Shown here piece after piece: positions 22,077 through 34,123 of a stretch of DNA of 64,000 bases (the first letter of the stretch is position 1; each line of letters begins with the position of its first letter). The DNA lies in contig JAQGEQ010000084.1 of the NCBI GenBank assembly GCA_034620365.1, positions 806,001 to 870,000 of the forward strand, read 5' to 3'. The DNA comes from Pegea sp. RAD2-039 (Eukaryota > Chordata > Thaliacea > Salpida > Salpidae). A program made the position numbers and the translations under genes. The notes beneath the pieces were generated by a model, which worked only from the letters and a program-made list of their open reading frames with translations, ran no database searches and was not told the origin of the DNA.

Positions 22077-24480
22077 TTGTTTGTTGTTGATATGGACTCA
22101 ATAAAGAAATATGCCAACGCAGCTTTCACCTGTAGTGTATACTTAGATAACATCAATGATAAGAAATTATCAGGAATAAAGGGCATGCACTGTAAAGCAT
22201 TGAGTCATTTCAAATGCTGCACGACAAAAGAAGTATCTGTTCTTCTGTCTAAAGTAAATAATGTCAAGAAGAGGTCATTGGTTTCTTTCTGTCTTCTCAA
22301 ATGCTTGTGTAAAAACTGTAAAGTTCTCATTAAACCAAGTGAAAGTAGTTCTCTTTTGGCAAGTACTAAGATACACGATGAAATTAAGAACCTGATTGAA
22401 AGGAAATGAACAAGTTAATCAGTTTTCTTTAATGGAGAACAGCTTAAGAGCAGTATCCTCTAACATTACAACAACTATGAAATTCCAAGCTGAATTTACT
22501 GCAAAAAAGGGAATATTTCAACGTATGTATCTTCAGCATCCCGAGTCTAAAACAGATGATCCAATTCTCAATACTCAATTCTCAATAGATTTTCAAACTT
22601 TCTTAAGCTCGGTGGAGGACAGAGTTCCTCTGACAAAAGATGACGTCAAGACGTTTTACTGAGTCGGTTCAACATCTTCTAACAACAGACCAATTATCAA
22701 GAAGCTCTCTAATCAATCAACTAAAAATAAACTACTTAAACTCTGAAACCTCATCATCAACTGCCGTGACCAAACTAACCGTGGGTACATACATCCAGAC
22801 CGAACTAAAAAGCAGCAAGAGCTTCACAAGAGACTGGTAAGAGAGCTGCGTCAAAAACGAGAGGCTACCAAGGTGAGTAAGAGCGGTGATAAATTTGTTA
22901 TTATCAATGATTCGGTTGTCAAGCTTTCTCTTCAGCTAAATTTTCCTTCCTTTTTTTACCACCTGCGAGCATTTAGTTATCTCTTTTCAAGTTCATTTTA
23001 AACCATCTATAAATCCTCTCAATAGTGATAGAACTTTTATAGAACTAACTTCAAAAGATTAACATCTATCTGTTCTCGTCTAAATAAAGAGCTATTTTTA
23101 CGATAACTTCATACAAGTTCTGAATAATTCTATTCAAATGTTTGTCCCACTAAAAGCTCCCTCCCATCCCAATGGCACAAAACTTCACCACATATTAAAC
23201 GTTTATTAACTGGAAAGCATCTCTTATACAAAAAACTCTAGCAAACTACAAGCTCAAGTTTAAGGAATATAAAATTGAAGTTGTTAAGTGGTATGACTAT
23301 AAGGAAAGTAAAATTTGTGACAGCGGCTCTTCACTTAAATCCTATAAATCTATTAAACCAAAATTAAACTTCAGATCATCAATACCACTTCTTGATAAAA
23401 ATTAAAAGTTTTATCTCAGTGATCTTAAAAAGGCTGAACTTTTTAATCTTTGCTTTCAGAAGGTCTTCACAAAAGACAACGATTATAAAAACATTATTCT
23501 TAAAGCAAAAAGATCTAATCTTATGAATGACTTTTTTATCACTGAATTTGACATCTTCACTACCCTCCACAACATCAACGACAAATCAACTTGTACATCT
23601 GAAAATTACCTTTATACTTTAATTGAGAGATCTATCTATTCTATAGAAAACCTGTGTTTCATGCCTTTAATATCTTATTCTCCTCCAGCACTTTTCCAAT
23701 GAAAGAGGTCTTTATTATCTCAGTCCATAAAAAAAGCAACAGAAGTAATTCACTACGCCGTCAACCAATTTCTCTCAGTATTAGCTCGAGTCGATCTTTC
23801 AAATTGATTTGTTCATACAAAATTCAAATTCATCTTCTCCACAATAACTTACTCTCTGATGGTCAATTTGGATTCCTTCCTCAAAGATCCTCCAGTGATC
23901 AGCTGTTGTTTTGGCTTCACCACTGGCTATATTCAACAACCAACATCATCTATACAGACATTCACAAAATCTTTGACTCATATTCGCATCGCATATTAGT
24001 AAAAACTCTCAGATAGCTTGATACTTACCTCACTCTTGTCTTTTGGATAGAGCAATTTCCTAACTATAGACAACAGCAAGTCATTATTTACAACTGTCTT
24101 TCAATATCTATATCAATGACAGATCAGACTGTTCTACATCACTAAATTGTTCTGGAAATTTAATGCTCTTTGCTAACAATGCCACACTTTTTAGTTCTTA
24201 TCAGTTGCTTTTCAATCTTATTTGGAGTTTACTAGCTTATGGCTTCAATCCAGACAGCTCAAACTCTCTGTTGATGCATAATTCAGCTAAAACGAAACCT
24301 ATAAACTGACCAAAGGTTTTTTATATCAAGTTTTCTATTCTATAGAAAATATGTGTCTTATGTCTTTAATTCTTAATTATCTTTCAGTTACACACCCTTA
24401 AAATGGAAGAGCTCCATCATTACTAGAAGCATTTTTCATCAGTGAATTTCTGACATTTTACATAAAAAGTTAAGACTTAT
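22077..24480 (+). mobile_element. Decayed non-LTR retrotransposon (LINE type A)
   Basis: Several broken frames in order. At about 22440-22960 an ORF1-like segment ends in the motif GYIHPDRT..Q..H.RLV.ELR..RE, close to the RPDLT..Q...LR.EL.RRR motif seen in ORF1 of animal CR1/L2-like LINEs. At about 23210-23640 is the linker before the reverse transcriptase. At about 23650-24016 reverse transcriptase pieces follow (IPxHKK-like VHKKSNRS, QFGFLPQRS, a degraded D-K-FDS motif). Stops and frameshifts are many. A short internal repeat of 23630-23700 occurs near 24330-24400. The endonuclease is not recognisable. Not functional. A related fragment is at 41490-42420. Confidence 0.75.
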
Positions 24481-25732
24481 AAAGATAAACTTCTAAAAGA
24501 AATTTTGCTAGCACAAAGTCTATTGATAACATCAGAACGATAAGAACATCTACAGATGTTTTGGGAGTTACCACTGCTCAGACTTCATTTGATTAATATA
24601 ATGTGAATAAAGGAATTATCAAGTTGTTTAAAGTGAGGCAAGATCAAACAGTGAATTAGCTGATAATCTAATTGAGCTTCGAATGTATTAGTTCAAATTT
24701 CGCCTGTCGTTGAAGATACATTTGCCGCGCGTTGTTACGTCACTAGCTAACGAGCGCGAAAACTAATCTTTCCCTTTATGGGTGAACGATGCTTTATAAT
24801 TTCAGGAGTAGTAAAGACTTTGGATCTAGGCCAAAACAGACAAACTACAATTTGTTAATCTAAATTTAATTATCCTATGTCAATGGACTATTGCGAATAA
24901 GCGCTGTTATACATCAATCAGACCAAATTACATCAGAGCAAGTTTATTGAACATGCATTCTGTATGTAGAAAAGTTTGCTAAAATATCTACGAGAGTTGC
25001 TACTTGTGTGAGTTTTCTAGTTTAAAAATAACAATAAATTATATCAAGTTTGGCAATTAGGATATTCTATGAAAAATCTTTTACAATTTTTACTCTGCTT
25101 TTAGCTAGAAAAAGGTTTTTGTTGTAGGTTTTTAAATAAATAGTAGAATAATTTTGCTTACTTCTATAGTTTTTGATAGCGATTGGTAGAATTTTGTCAG
25201 CTAATCTGTTTTTTAATTGATATTAGTTCTTATTTTTAAAAGTTTTCACTTGTCTTCAAAAATAATATGCACTTCTTACAAAGATAGCTGAAATTTTTTA
25301 ATCATTAGCTGTAGTTACTTAAGATAAAAAAAAATCAAAGCAGCTCATTGTTCTTTGAAGTAAAAACAAATCTGTGGTACAACTGACTTTTTAAAACTTT
25401 TTTCTTTTTTTAAGGCTGATATCTTTGAAAAAAATAGTTATTCAAAATAAGCTGCGGTAAGTTTCACGGAAACAAGTTTTTTAAACAGTATATGATGTTG
25501 TGATTAAACAAAAGTTTTAATGATGAACACTCACTTTTTTGACGAGTATTTTTAAGAAGAAATATTTTGAATATCTCTCATATCTTCTTTTAACTTTTTC
25601 CTAAAAGTTTACATAGATTTAATTAAAGTTTCACTAAAGTTGTTTTTTCAGTTAAAGGATTAAGCTTAACCAACATTTTTGTGCATAAAAAGTTTATAAT
25701 TCTTTTTCAACTCTAACATCTGGACAACAACA
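24420..25732. other. Region upstream of the aquaporin gene
   Basis: Apart from the SINE at 24636-24800, this is AT-rich DNA without a gene, presumably including the aquaporin promoter. Confidence 0.4.
24636..24800 (+). repeat. tRNA-derived SINE, family 2, copy B
   Basis: GC-richer island. The tRNA-like head (AGGCAAGATCAAAC..., B box GTTCAAATTTC near 24691) and the body with GTCACTAGC...GAGCGCGAAAA...CTTTCCC align with the minus-strand copy at 14190-14345. Confidence 0.6.
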
Positions 25733-28039
25733 ATGACTTCTAGATACAGTGAGTTTTGCTGATTTTTTGTTATTATCTAAAAATAACTTGCATGTAACGT
25801 TTTACGGTTAGTTAGTTTTTTTGCATTCATTAGTCAAGCTAGAAATGCAACAACTAATTAAAAAATTAGATTCTCTAAAATTTACGACTAATAGCCTTTT
25901 CAAGTGATGATTTAAAAGTAAATTTTAAATCTAATAGTTTATTAATAAATTTGATTAAAAGCTGGAGAAATTTGACTTAAAAACGATACAAAAAGTCCAA
26001 AAGCAAAAATGTTTAAAGAAAGTTTAAAAAAGCGCTTATTCTAGAAAGATATTCGGATAAGTTTTCTCAAAAATTTAAAACATTTTTTAAAGTTCCCAAA
26101 ATAAATGTCTAAATTGCCTCGGGCAACTGATGCACTTAAATATATTGACTCAAACATTTAGCATATATTCAAATCGCTAAATATTTAAAATAATTTTTGA
26201 AAGAGACTTATCAACTGAGATTTGAAGATGGCAAAGTTTCATGTTTTAAAGAATTTTAACCACACTATCTATTGTGCTGCAAAACAACAAGGAATATTTT
26301 GCAATAAAAATTGTGCTTTTTTGATTGAACAGATAATTTTCTTAAAAGTGATCAACTGAAATCATTTTTCAATTTGTTGAAAGTCAACAAACCTGTCATA
26401 CGAGAAATGCTGGCTGAATTTTTAGGAACTCTGATATTGACTGTGAGTGAGCATTAAATAAAATAAATAAGATTTATTAAAACCACTATTTAAAAAACCA
26501 ACTCTTAAATAAATTTGTTGTTGATGCAATTTTTATTAGTGCTTTGGAACTGGATCTATTGCGCAAAGTGTATTAAGCAGAGGCGCTTTTGGGGGTTTTC
26601 TTTCAATTAACTGGGGGTTTGGAATCGGTGTTGCAATGGCAGTCTATGCTTCAGGAAATATTTCAGGTAACTTACAACATTTTAGATTATATAAAGAAAT
26701 AATCAACAGCAATATTTGTTTTAAATAAATTGTTTGTAAATTCAGGAGGTCATGTAAACCCTGCAATGTCGGTGATGTTTAGTTTTTTTGGACAATTACC
26801 TTGGTGGAAATTACCACTTTATATTTTTGCTCAAATGTTTGGAGGCTTTATGGCTGGAGCTATCGTATACTCAGCTTATATAGGTGATTAAAAGTGAAAG
26901 TTAGTTTTAAAACATACAAAATAATAAAAATAAATTTTATATATACTTGTATTTGCTCTGATTTAGTTCTTTTAGATTTAACAGGAATTGAAACAAAAAT
27001 GACAGATATTAGATTGTAATTGATGAAAATAAAATTGAGATAGGTTTAATTAAGATTACATCATCAATTTTCAGATGCGATAAACGCATATGACGGAGGA
27101 AAGTTTATTGTGTATGGTGCTAATGCAACAGCAGGAATATTTTCTACATACCCACAAAGTTTTGTGTCCCTTTCGACAGGGTTTTGGAACGAAGTAATGC
27201 TAATTTCTTAAAATCATTATCATTTATATTTTTATGATATATTTTGACAATTTTACAAAATTTGTTGTTGTTGTTGGTATACAAAACGTTTTTTGACTAA
27301 TTGTTTCTATAACATCTTTATAAAAATTACTAAAAAAGAAACAACAAAATTAAAAAAATGCTGATAAACAATAATCTAAAATTAAAACATAAAACCAGGT
27401 AATGATTAATTGGATTGTTGAACTAAAAGATTGAAAACAGTTTTTAAAACTGTTTCTAGCATCTTATATCTTAATTTTATTTTAAGTATTTTTTGCATAC
27501 AATGTTACTTCCGAACAGTTTCAATTCTCTGTTTACTTTAGGTTATAGGAACTGCGTGGTTATCTCTTCTGATACTAGTAGTAACTGACCGTAACAATAA
27601 TAAAGTTGCTGATGGACTGACGCCTGTTTTAATTGGATTTATTCTTATGGCAATCGGTGATAAAAATTCAAAAAGATTTTCTGTGGTAATATAAAAAGAA
27701 ATATAAAATATGTTATATAAACAGGTCTGGCATATGGTTTTAACACCGGCTTTGCACTTAATCCTGCTCGTGATTTTGGACCGAGACTGTTTACTTTCGT
27801 TGTTGGATATGGTTCAGGGGTTTTTACGTTAGTTAAATTCTAAATAAAAACTAAGTGACAATTTCAATCATTTCAATTATAGTGAGCCCAAAGGAATGTT
27901 TTGGTGGTGGGTCCCAATAGTGGCACCTATTATAGGAGCTTTACTTGGTGGCCTTGTATACAAGTTGTTAATCGGACATCACTTTCCTTCTAACCAGAAA
28001 CGACGCTCAAAATGTATGGATGAAGAGATTGAACTGTAA
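25733..28039 (+). CDS. AQP: Aquaglyceroporin
   Basis: Membrane channel for water and small solutes such as glycerol. Eight exons with fitting phases: 25733-25748, 26333-26442, 26540-26666, 26746-26883, 27075-27193, 27542-27656, 27725-27827 and 27883-28039, giving 294 residues. The first exon is only 16 nt (MTSRY) but has a perfect GTGAGT donor and the right phase. The protein shows six hydrophobic segments and both pore NPA boxes: NPA at 89-91 and NPARD at 221-225. The Asp after NPAR, the extended third extracellular loop and the G-rich WGFGIGVA stretch point to the glycerol-conducting subfamily rather than to water-only aquaporins. Intron sizes range from about 55 to 580 bp. No damage seen. 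A LINE sits about 300 bp downstream. Confidence 0.93.
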
Positions 28040-28339
28040 TTAATTAGAATTTTAGAAAGCTCACTGCGTCAGTATGTAAGATACTGAGTTAAAATTTCGT
28101 TAACATTAAAATTCAATTGTACAACGGTTCAGTTGTTTTTCAAACTTTACAAGTTGTTATGCTCATTTAATCAGCTTCAAATAGATTTACTTGATTCGGC
28201 TGAGTAGCTTCAGAACAAATATTTTACCAAATAATTATAGATCATTTGTTGATATAAGATATTGATCTCGATGTTATATTTGAATTCAGCTTATACATCA
28301 TCTAGCAAAAAAACGTTTTTTTTTCGTTTCATAAATTAG

Positions 28340-30062
28340 AAGCTTAAGGTGAGATCTCAATTACCTCCCTTACTTGATAACAGCGACCAGCTTTTGATGA
28401 AACCAGAAAATAAAGCTGAAATGCTAAACAATCAGTTTAATAGCGTTTTTATAACCGATGATAGCAATACTCCTTCTCTCTCCTACTCCGACATTCTTTC
28501 AAATGTCTCTGCAGATCTTGACATAACGGTCGATATGGTATTTAAGGCCATTTCTTCTTTAAAATCATCAGTTTCCAACACCCCAGATCAGATCCCAGCT
28601 TTGTTTTTAAGAAAAACTACTTCCTCTTTATCACTATCTTTATCGCTACTTTTTAACATGACTCTGATCTGAGGAAGAATTCTTCAAATTTGGAAGTAAA
28701 CTATTATTACTCCAATTCATAAAAAGGGTCCTAGAAACACCGCACTTAACTACAGACCAGTTTTGCTGACTTCAGTTATCTGTAGAACTCAAGAACATAT
28801 CATTCACAATCATATGACCAGTCATTTGGTGGAGCACCATCTAATACCTGATGTCCAGCATGGCTTTGTGAAACGGAGATCTTCCCTGACTCAATATCTC
28901 ACTTTTCTTAATGAGCTTACAGCCCATTACGAAAGTAACACTCCCTGTGACATCATATACCTCGATTTTGCTAAAGCGTTTGATTCTGTCTCACACACTA
29001 AATTCTTTACTGCATTAAAATACTTAAAAATCAACAGCTTTATCTTACAGTGGTTTGAAAATTACTTATCAGGTAGAACCCAACAAACTAGTGTTAAAAG
29101 ATCTTTATCTACTCCTAGTCAAATCACCAGTGGTGTTCCTCAGGATTCTGTTCTGGTTCTCCTTCTCTTTTTAATTTTCATCAGAAGACTAGTAGCAGTA
29201 GATGATGTCAGAGTGTTTGTGTATGCAGATGATATCAAGCTATTATCTTATAATCCTCCAAAACTTCAAACTGCACTACACACTGTAGAAAACTGGTCTA
29301 CGAATTGGTAGTTCAGAATCCAACCCACAAAGTCTGTACTTATAACTTTTTCTCGTAAACCAGCTGTAAATTCCTTGAACCAATACTCCATCAATAGATT
29401 TATTATTCAACGAGTATCTTCGGTCATAGACCTTGGCATTACTCTATCATCTGACTTTAAATCACTCACTTTAACTGTTTCTAAAATCTTTGCAAAATCA
29501 ATCAACTTTGTCTTCCTTATTATAAAGATCTTTAATTCTAAGGATCAATACTTCTTTATCAATCTTTTCAAATTCTACTTACGTCCAATTCTTGAATACA
29601 ATGTTAGTGCATGGATGCCATATCAAGTTAGTGATATCAAAAAAATTGAGTCTGTTCAGGTCACATTTACGAAATTGGTATGCAGGAAACTTAATATTAA
29701 ATATGATAGTTTTAAACATCGTCTCAGCTTCTTAAATTTAGATACTTTGGAAATTCGACGAATTAAATACGACTTAATTCTTATTTTTAAAATTATCCAC
29801 AATTCAATTGAACTTCAGTTCGATGATTTCTTTTCCATTAGTCTTTTTCTCAAGTTATATCAACTCATTATATAATTAGTACATGGAACCAGCTGCCAAC
29901 AGACATTGTCATGTCAGAATCACTCATGTTGTTCAAGCAGAAGTTGAACCGTTATAATATTGCCAACATTGTCATTTCTAAACTGTGATTTTTTATTTTT
30001 TATTTAATATTATTATGATTATATGTAACTGTTTTAGGTCATCTGAAATCTATTATATAATG
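28340..30062 (+). mobile_element. 5'-truncated LINE type B with damaged reverse transcriptase
   Basis: Starts in the linker before the reverse transcriptase, so it is 5' truncated. Motifs in order: TPIHKKGPRN (frame change near 28675), QHGFVKRRS, YLDFAKAFDSVSH, SGVPQDSVL (usual SGVPQGSVL with Gly to Asp), the catalytic FVYADDIKL, then thumb and a C-terminal region ending in a LPTDIV..ESL.LFK-like motif in another frame. There are at least three stops or frameshifts (near 28670, 29309, 29875). The layout fits the CR1/Jockey-like group; the exact clade needs a tree. Not functional. Confidence 0.85.
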
Positions 30063-30408
30063 TGAAAAAATCTGTTTTTTTACAAAAACTTTCAAAGTAT
30101 TACATTATCAAACAAAACAAATAAGCTAGATTTTCATTTAATTGACAAATTTGAAATATGTCAAGATTTGATAAACACATTCCAACAAAAAACGTTTTAT
30201 AGGATCACTCCAAATGCCTAAAAATTGTTTAAGTGCTTTCAACTAAATTGTTGCTTAGACAAAAACAGCTATAGTTCGAACAACAAATATGTGATTAGCA
30301 AACAGATTTTCCATTTTCTATATTTATTTAAATATTTTCAAATATCGAAAAACAGTTGATAAATACATAGAACAAAAAGATTGAAAAACTTTCAGACTAT
30401 TTGAGAAG
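30063..30408. other. AT-rich gap
   Basis: No gene seen. Likely the 3' flank of the SAC3-domain gene on the minus strand. Confidence 0.4.
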
Positions 30409-31738
30409 TTATAAAAACTTATCAGGTGGCACTTTTAATAAGTGTTTAAAACAGGGACAGTAATTAGTATGAGAGGATTTGGCAGAAACAAAGTCAGTTT
30501 TTGATAGTTTCACTTGTTTGTTTCTTACTACTTCCAAACCAAAGTTGGTACAAAAATTTTCTGTATTTTGCAAATTTTCAAGAAAAAGCCATTCAGTCAA
30601 AACTTCCAAAGGAAAGAAACTAGATTTAGAATGATGTGAATGACACAAAGTATGAAGCAAACACTTTCTACAGTTTGCAGCATTCAACGAAAAAATAAGT
30701 TTTATAAAATTAGAGGATTCATCATCCAGAACAATACTTTTAATTATTTTTAACATTCCAAAGAAATGTTTTGTGAGGTTTAAAAGACAAAACTTGATAG
30801 CCTTCGAGAAGAACTTCTCTGCTTTTACACCACTGGAATAGTTTAATATTTTCATTAAAACAGAATGATCATTTAGGTTAAGAAGCAAACATGCAATCAT
30901 CACTTCCTGATTCTGGAAGCTCATGTTGGCATGTTTCCACAATGATTCAGTTAGATAAAGATCAAGAAGAGATGAAAGACAATCTTTAAGATGATTTGAG
31001 TTAATATGCTCATCAATTTTGAACTTTAAGTCAGTTATGTGTTTAAATTTTGCATAAATATAGTATTTGGTGCATTTTTCAAGTATATCAATCGCTATGA
31101 ACGGATTTTTCAAGATAATTTGTTGAATAATGGCATCTTGACGAACACATCTTAATCTGAAATCAACAAATTTAGTTTACAACTGAAAAAGTATTTTCCA
31201 AAATCACTAAATACTTGAAAAATTTCTAACCTGTCAAAAACAAAATTATAAACCAAAGTTGATGAAACGTCAGTACGAAATGAGATTTCCTCAAAAAGGT
31301 ATTTTATTGTTTCCAACAATGTTTTTCCTGGCCTAAGACTCTTTGGGTTAGAGATGTTTTCTCCCGCAGCAGAACGATGGAATTCCTTCACGCATAGCTT
31401 CTCTTCCACCTAAAAAATATCCAACTTAATCTCTTGAAGTTAAATTTTAAAAATTTGAAGTTTTTTAAGTATCAGCATTTGTTTAAATATTTTGTCTAAT
31501 TAGAAACTAAAATAAAGTTTGAAGAAATGTTGAAATTTCAGTTATATTAACACTTGATTGCTTTTATATCTACAAAAATGATCAAAAATAAAATAAATAG
31601 TATTGATGATATTACTTTGCCTTCAGCATTTTTCTCTAGTTTATGAATCAGATTATTCTTTCTTCTAAAATTAAACTCTTTCTTAGGGCACATTGCAGTG
31701 CAAAGACCTTTTGGTAAGACGTTATGTCCATCTTCCAT
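30409..31738 (-). CDS. SAC3D1: SAC3/GANP-domain protein (SAC3D1-like)
   Basis: Three exons in consistent phase: 31738-31616, 31409-31231 and 31156-30409, encoding 349 residues. The N-terminus has the SAC3 signature GLCTAMCP.KE (residues 11-21). It is followed by VKEFHRSAAG (the VKEYSRSAAG block), the S.RTD.....YNFVFDRLRCVRQD block across the second junction, and an EKCTKYYIY block, all in family order. SAC3/GANP proteins act in mRNA export complexes; the short SAC3D1 type has been tied to centrosome and spindle function. The single-domain size (349 residues, no long N-terminal FG or C-terminal MCM3AP part) favours SAC3D1 over GANP. The C-terminal 130 residues are Cys- and Leu-rich and less conserved. 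Gene looks intact. Confidence 0.88.
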
Positions 31739-34123
31739 TATTTTTATTACTGATTTCTATAAACAAAAACATTTTAAAAGATGTTTGAGATTATAAAAAC
31801 TTAATTTATAAATTAAATTTCTTATATATAAAATCAAATTGTAACAATTAGATAATATAAATATTTATTTGCTGTGTAAAATATTCAAATAATAATCTTT
31901 ATAGTATAAATAAGTTATTTTTAATATTTATAATAATATGAAAGTTGGTTTATGAAGTTTTCAAAACTAAAACAAGTTATCAGCCCAAAATTAACTTTGT
32001 ACATTTTATAATTATTATTTTTTTACAATAATGATACTTTTAAATAAATATAATTACTCTAATGCCTCTTTTGAAATAGGTGAATATATAAAGGTAAATA
32101 TCAAGTTTATAATTTAAAAGTTTTAAATTGAATGATAATTTTATTACTACTAATAAAAAATGAACAAAAATTAAAGTTCTTCTTATTTAATAATCAAAAT
32201 TAAAAAAATAAATTTTATTTTTGTCAGAAAATTATTCTATGGAAAATTTATATTTATAATCAGCTATAGTACCAGTAGTTACATATATATTTTTTTTATG
32301 TTAACAAGCTTCTGAAAAATTATATTGTTACTATTTAACAAACAAATTTCAATAGAATACCTTTTAAAAGATAAATTATGTCAATTAAAATAAGATTAAA
32401 ATATTGTAAAATTTAGTTAGTGGAAACAAAATGGCTTTTTTGTAAAATAACTTTTTTATTTAATCTTAATTTATTAATATGAAAATAATTATTTAAAAAT
32501 CATTTTAATGCAATTAAAATTGAATCAATACAACTTATGTTTAATTTTCCAAAATATTTTTTAGTTCCACTAAGATTATAAAAATTAGCTGTCTAATACC
32601 TTAAGAAAAAATGGTTTGACAAAATACACCAGCATTATAAAAATCGAATTAAAATAAGTACTTATTAATAGGAAGGAATAAAATAGCTTTTTTGGTATAA
32701 ACTTTTTACAGAAAGTAGAAGTAAAATCTACTTGAATAAAAGACAATATCACTTAGAATAAAGATAAAATGCTATAATAATTTGGTTGAGATTATAATAT
32801 TATTTTTAAATTTAAAGCCGGACAATAAATCTTTATACAAATTATCAGCTAGATGTGATAATGAAGAAGTGAAAACTTAAAGAAGAATGGCTTAACTGTT
32901 GGTATCATCTTCTGGTAAACCCTCTGATAACATTCGTCTCACAGAACACATTTGTATTTTTAGTTCTCCAGACTCAATTTGCAAACTTTTGTTAATTTAA
33001 CCTTTATTTGTCTTCAGTAAAACTTTAGTAGCCAAAAATATAGAGTAATAAAAAATAGTTTCTCTTAGTTCAATTATTAATCCATTGAATTGATTTTCAA
33101 GATGTAATGATGAGATAAGAAATATATATTTGATTCAATTGCCAGTACGAACATTTTTCACAAGTTTTTCTGATTTCAGCAAAAACACTTTAAGATTCTT
33201 TTGATAAGAAAACAAATATTTATTGATATTTGTTTGTAAACATTTGGTAACTACCAATTCGTGAAGCCTATAATTAGGACTTATAATTGAAATTTAATCA
33301 CGAATGCGATTATTGCCAAAAGGACAATAAACTGCCTGTAAATAATATACTACTTTTTAGTGCTGATTGCTAAGATGTCTAAACATTTCTAGCTAGAATC
33401 CTCAGATTATGGTTGGTCAAAAAGTTATTATAGAGTTATGATATCAATGTAATTTCAAATCTCTAGAGAAGATAACTTTGAAATGTTCAATAATAACAAA
33501 TGTGGGTTGAATTTGAAGCAAAAGTTTTTCCTAAATAAATAACAGATTCACAAAATGTTGTTCATTGAAATTCTTGTTTCACAATCTTTAATATTTTGAT
33601 AAAGCAAACATAGTTAGTTTAAATGCTGTATTATATAAATTTATACTGTTATTGTCTTTATTACTTTATGTTTTTATTTTTTGCGTTAAAAAACCTTTTT
33701 TTAGAATACATTTTTTATGGTTTTTATTAAAAAAAACGGCAATAAAGTTAAACAATTTTATACTGAAAAGTTCTACTTAAGAAAAATGATTATTTATTCT
33801 TAAACAGTTCTTGTGTAATGACTAAACATGCAAATTGATATTAGCTGTTTTATACATCAAATTCCTTTTTCTTTTTAGAACAATTTACAAAAAGCAAGAC
33901 ACCGAAGAATAGTGACGAATGAAAAATGAAGTTAGAATAAATTATAAATTACTTTAAATTAATTCACAAATTTTACATATTTTAATTTTTTTACATAGAA
34001 CTAACTAAAAGTTTTATTAATTTGTTCAAAATGTATATCAATAAAAAATGTGGAAAAGGTAAAAATGGACTAACCTAATTTAAATGAAATATTTTAGATA
34101 TTTTCTATATCAATAATAATCGT
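31739..34123. other. Long AT-rich intergenic stretch
   Basis: 2.4 kb of AT-rich DNA between the SAC3 gene and the 3' end of the lectin gene. I see no coding region, RNA gene or clear repeat. Confidence 0.45.
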
